Program-made: the position numbers and the translations under genes
Source of the DNA: JBBUX01 sp037445775
GTDB taxonomy: Bacteria; Actinomycetota; Coriobacteriia; Anaerosomatales; PHET01
Direction: 5' to 3'
NCBI GenBank assembly: GCA_037445775.1
Contig: JBBIJX010000022.1
Location: 1 to 23,597, forward strand
DNA length: 23,597 bases
The notes under the pieces: model-generated
Database searches by the model: none
Told to the model about the DNA's origin: nothing
The model's input: the letters and a program-made list of their open reading frames with translations, nothing else
Shown: positions 21,386-23,597 of the stretch, in pieces
Position numbering within the stretch: the stretch's first letter is position 1
Layout of the letters: the number at the start of each line of letters is the position of its first letter

Positions 21386-23554
21386 ATGCCCAAGATCTCC
21401 CTGTCCGGGTTCAAGGATCCGGTACGCAGGCCGCGCTACATAATCTGGACCGGGGCGGCCGTGCTGGTGCTGGCGGCAGTCGTCATCGTCGCACTTGGAG
21501 TGACGTCGACCCGCTGGTTCTGCGCGGAGGTGTGTCACAAGGTCCAGGACGACACTATCATCTCCTACAACCGCTCGTCGCACTCGGAGATCTCATGCAT
21601 GGCTTGTCACATGCCGGTGAACGCCGATCCAGTCACGTTCGTGTTGCATAAGGCCGAGGCGCTCATAGAGCTCTACCTCACAGCCACCGACAAATTCGAG
21701 CTGCCGCTCAACGCGCACTCCCATGTGTCGCTGACGATGGGATCAAATCAGTGCACTCAGTGTCACAACCTTGAGAAGCGCACCGTCACTCCGTCTGATG
21801 GCATCAAGATCGACCACAAGGTTCATGCGGAGGTCAACGCCGCGTGTCCCGTGTGCCACAACCGTATCGCGCACAAGGAAGATTTCGAACTCACGCTCAC
21901 AGACCCGCATTCCGGCAAGCCCAACAAGAAGCACGTGGATCTCATGTCGATGACCGCGTGTTTCCGGTGCCACGGACTCGAGAAGGGCGCCGCGGCGCCG
22001 GGGGCATGTGCGGCGTGTCATCCGTCGGACTTCCCTCTGAAGCCGTCGAACCACAAGGCCAAGGGGTTCTATCCCAAGGGTCACGCGGAGATGGCTAGGG
22101 AGGAGTACGAGAAGTCCCAGGCTGCGCTGGCCGGCAAGGGCAGCAAGGGGAAGACCGTCGACGAACAGAGCTTCTTCGGCCCTGAGAAGGCGTATGCCGG
22201 GGGCGGCGGCACGGGCGCTGAGCCCGTCGCTATGAAGGACGTTCCCAAGCTCATCGCCGAACAGCGCAAGTACGGGGCCAGCGATCATGCGAGCATCGGC
22301 GAGAGGCTGCCTGTCGTCGACTCGGTCTTCTACTGCAGCACCTGCCACACCGAGCAGTTCTGCGTGAACTGCCACGGTATGGCCATGCCACACCCCGAGG
22401 AGTTCAAGGAGCCGAAAGACGCGAAGAGTTCGGCGGGCCACCCTGTCGTCTCGAAGAAGCAGTCTGACAAGTGCGTCATGTGCCATGGCGAAGCTGAGAA
22501 GACCGCGTTCTGCGACGGCTGCCACCACGGCACGAAGGTGGGCTGGGAGTTCGACAAGAAGTCGCCGTGGACTCAGAAGCAGCATCCCAAGGCGGTCGCG
22601 AAGTCCGGTGTCAAGTCCTGCACGTCGTGCCACCCGGTCAAGTTCTGCGTCGACTGCCACACGGGCAAGCGCGTCGTGCCCTCATCGCACGAGGTGAAGA
22701 ACTGGACCAAGCCGAAGTTCCCGGGTGCGATCACCGTCTACGGCGAGAAACCGGCCGCGCCGAGCGCCGGACACGCGCTCGAGGCGGCGAAGTCGATCGA
22801 GTCCTGCGAGGTCTGCCACGGCTCGGATGGCATCAAGGCGAAGTTCTGCTCGAGCTGCCATAAGGTCGAGCTGCCGCACCAGGCGGAGTTCAAGACGAAC
22901 CACGTGAGCTCGAAGAAGAGCGCGAAGAAGTGCGCGCAGTGCCACCAGTGGCGCGAGCTCTGCGGCAACTGCCACCACGTGGACTCGTCGCTCACCAAGA
23001 GCTGGATGTCGGTACACGGAGCCTCGGTCAACAAGAACACGCCTGCGGGCTGCATCGAGAAGTGCCACGAGAAGAGCGACTGCGTGAAGTGCCACCAGTC
23101 GCGCAAGGTGGTGCCGGCCTCGCACAGGCAGAAGAAGTTCCTCCGCGACTTCAGCTCAAACGATGCCAAGCACGTCGAGCTCTACACCAAGGAAGCCGAG
23201 ACCTGCACGTACTGCCATGCCGGCGAGGCGAATGAGCTGCCGAACTCGAAGTACTGCAAGAGTTGCCACAAGCTCGAGATGCCGCACCCGATCAACGATG
23301 CGGATAAGCAGAAGTTCATGCACCAGGAGGGCTTCGAGAAGAAGCGGTACAACAAGGCCCAGTGCAGCAACTGCCACCGCACCGCGCTCTGTGACTCGTG
23401 CCACCACGAGGGCTCCGTGAGCGGCAAGCCGTGGATGCGGTACCATCCGAAGATCGTGAGGAAGAACGGCGTGACCCCATGCTTCGACTGCCACATCCAA
23501 ACATCCTGCGCGAACTGCCACGTTAACCTCGCCAAGAAGGGACTGTTGAACTAG
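21386..23554 (+). CDS. Membrane-anchored 24-heme c-type cytochrome
   Basis: Extracytoplasmic electron carrier of 722 residues. One N-terminal helix (about 19-41, YIIWTGAAVLVLAAVVIVAL) anchors it, NapC/NrfH style, directly before the first heme site. I count 22 CXXCH motifs plus two CX3CH motifs: CAEVCH at 46-51 and CIEKCH at 556-561. Hemes 1-6 form an N-terminal module; residues ~213-316 carry no heme site; hemes 7-24 are nine tandem pairs, each pair 4-12 residues apart, each unit ~40-55 residues. Many extra His residues could be distal ligands. ATG 21386 has AAGGAG 8 bases upstream; GTG 21314 and ATG 21380 are in frame but poorly placed. A role in quinol oxidation and long-range or extracellular electron transfer is inference. 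Confidence 0.93.
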   Translation: MPKISLSGFKDPVRRPRYIIWTGAAVLVLAAVVIVALGVTSTRWFCAEVCHKVQDDTIISYNRSSHSEISCMACHMPVNADPVTFVLHKAEALIELYLTATDKFELPLNAHSHVSLTMGSNQCTQCHNLEKRTVTPSDGIKIDHKVHAEVNAACPVCHNRIAHKEDFELTLTDPHSGKPNKKHVDLMSMTACFRCHGLEKGAAAPGACAACHPSDFPLKPSNHKAKGFYPKGHAEMAREEYEKSQAALAGKGSKGKTVDEQSFFGPEKAYAGGGGTGAEPVAMKDVPKLIAEQRKYGASDHASIGERLPVVDSVFYCSTCHTEQFCVNCHGMAMPHPEEFKEPKDAKSSAGHPVVSKKQSDKCVMCHGEAEKTAFCDGCHHGTKVGWEFDKKSPWTQKQHPKAVAKSGVKSCTSCHPVKFCVDCHTGKRVVPSSHEVKNWTKPKFPGAITVYGEKPAAPSAGHALEAAKSIESCEVCHGSDGIKAKFCSSCHKVELPHQAEFKTNHVSSKKSAKKCAQCHQWRELCGNCHHVDSSLTKSWMSVHGASVNKNTPAGCIEKCHEKSDCVKCHQSRKVVPASHRQKKFLRDFSSNDAKHVELYTKEAETCTYCHAGEANELPNSKYCKSCHKLEMPHPINDADKQKFMHQEGFEKKRYNKAQCSNCHRTALCDSCHHEGSVSGKPWMRYHPKIVRKNGVTPCFDCHIQTSCANCHVNLAKKGLLN

Positions 23555-23555
23555 G

Positions 23556-23584
23556 CGTCCGTCCCCGGAACGCGATCACGGACG
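23556..23584 (+). terminator. Weak hairpin after the cytochrome gene
   Basis: CGTCCGT (23556-23562) and ACGGACG (23578-23584) can pair as a 7-bp stem with a 15-base loop immediately after the stop codon. No T tract follows before the window ends, so this may or may not be a terminator. Confidence 0.3.
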
Positions 23585-23597
23585 GCCCGGGCTTCAT

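Overview
This GC-rich window reads as the chromosome of an anaerobic, cytochrome-rich actinobacterium-like organism. The evidence is strong GC bias, frequent GTG starts, possible leaderless transcripts, a CwlM-like cell-wall protein, a 24-heme cytochrome and a probable selenoprotein. A Coriobacteriia relative is my best guess; this is inference, since no rRNA or marker gene is present.

Layout. 1-1335 is the 3' part of an NHL beta-propeller protein with a membrane segment and a PIN-like C-terminal domain. An L,D-transpeptidase (minus strand) follows and is divergent from a long plus-strand chemotaxis cluster (2532-9827): cheR, a receptor, cheW, cheY, cheB, cheA, cheC, cheD. Most junctions overlap or are under 40 bases apart. 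The same run continues into a Rossmann-GAF-GGDEF diguanylate cyclase, a small winged-helix protein and a CwlM-like protein with two peptidoglycan-binding repeats. Next come a secreted NlpC/P60 hydrolase, a PilT/PilU ATPase, a VanZ-like protein (minus), an EamA transporter, a class A penicillin-binding protein and a small J-domain protein. No flagellar gene is visible; with pilT close by, the chemotaxis set may steer pilus-based movement.

The most notable locus is on the minus strand at 18864-19496: a small ferredoxin gene followed 9 bases later by a thioredoxin-fold-like ORF interrupted by one in-frame TGA. Reading the TGA as selenocysteine gives a continuous 120-residue protein with a CxxxxU-GP motif. 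A 9-bp stem with a GGA loop sits where a bacterial SECIS element should be. A perfect 16-bp palindrome, ATACCCCATGGGGTAT, of CsoR/CstR operator type overlaps the predicted promoter. Ordinary ORF calling would report only the C-terminal 71 residues.

Divergent from it is a second receptor without a ligand-binding domain, translationally coupled to a RidA-family protein. The window ends with a membrane-anchored multiheme cytochrome: 22 CXXCH plus two CX3CH motifs, the last 18 arranged as nine tandem di-heme units, a plausible electron conduit.
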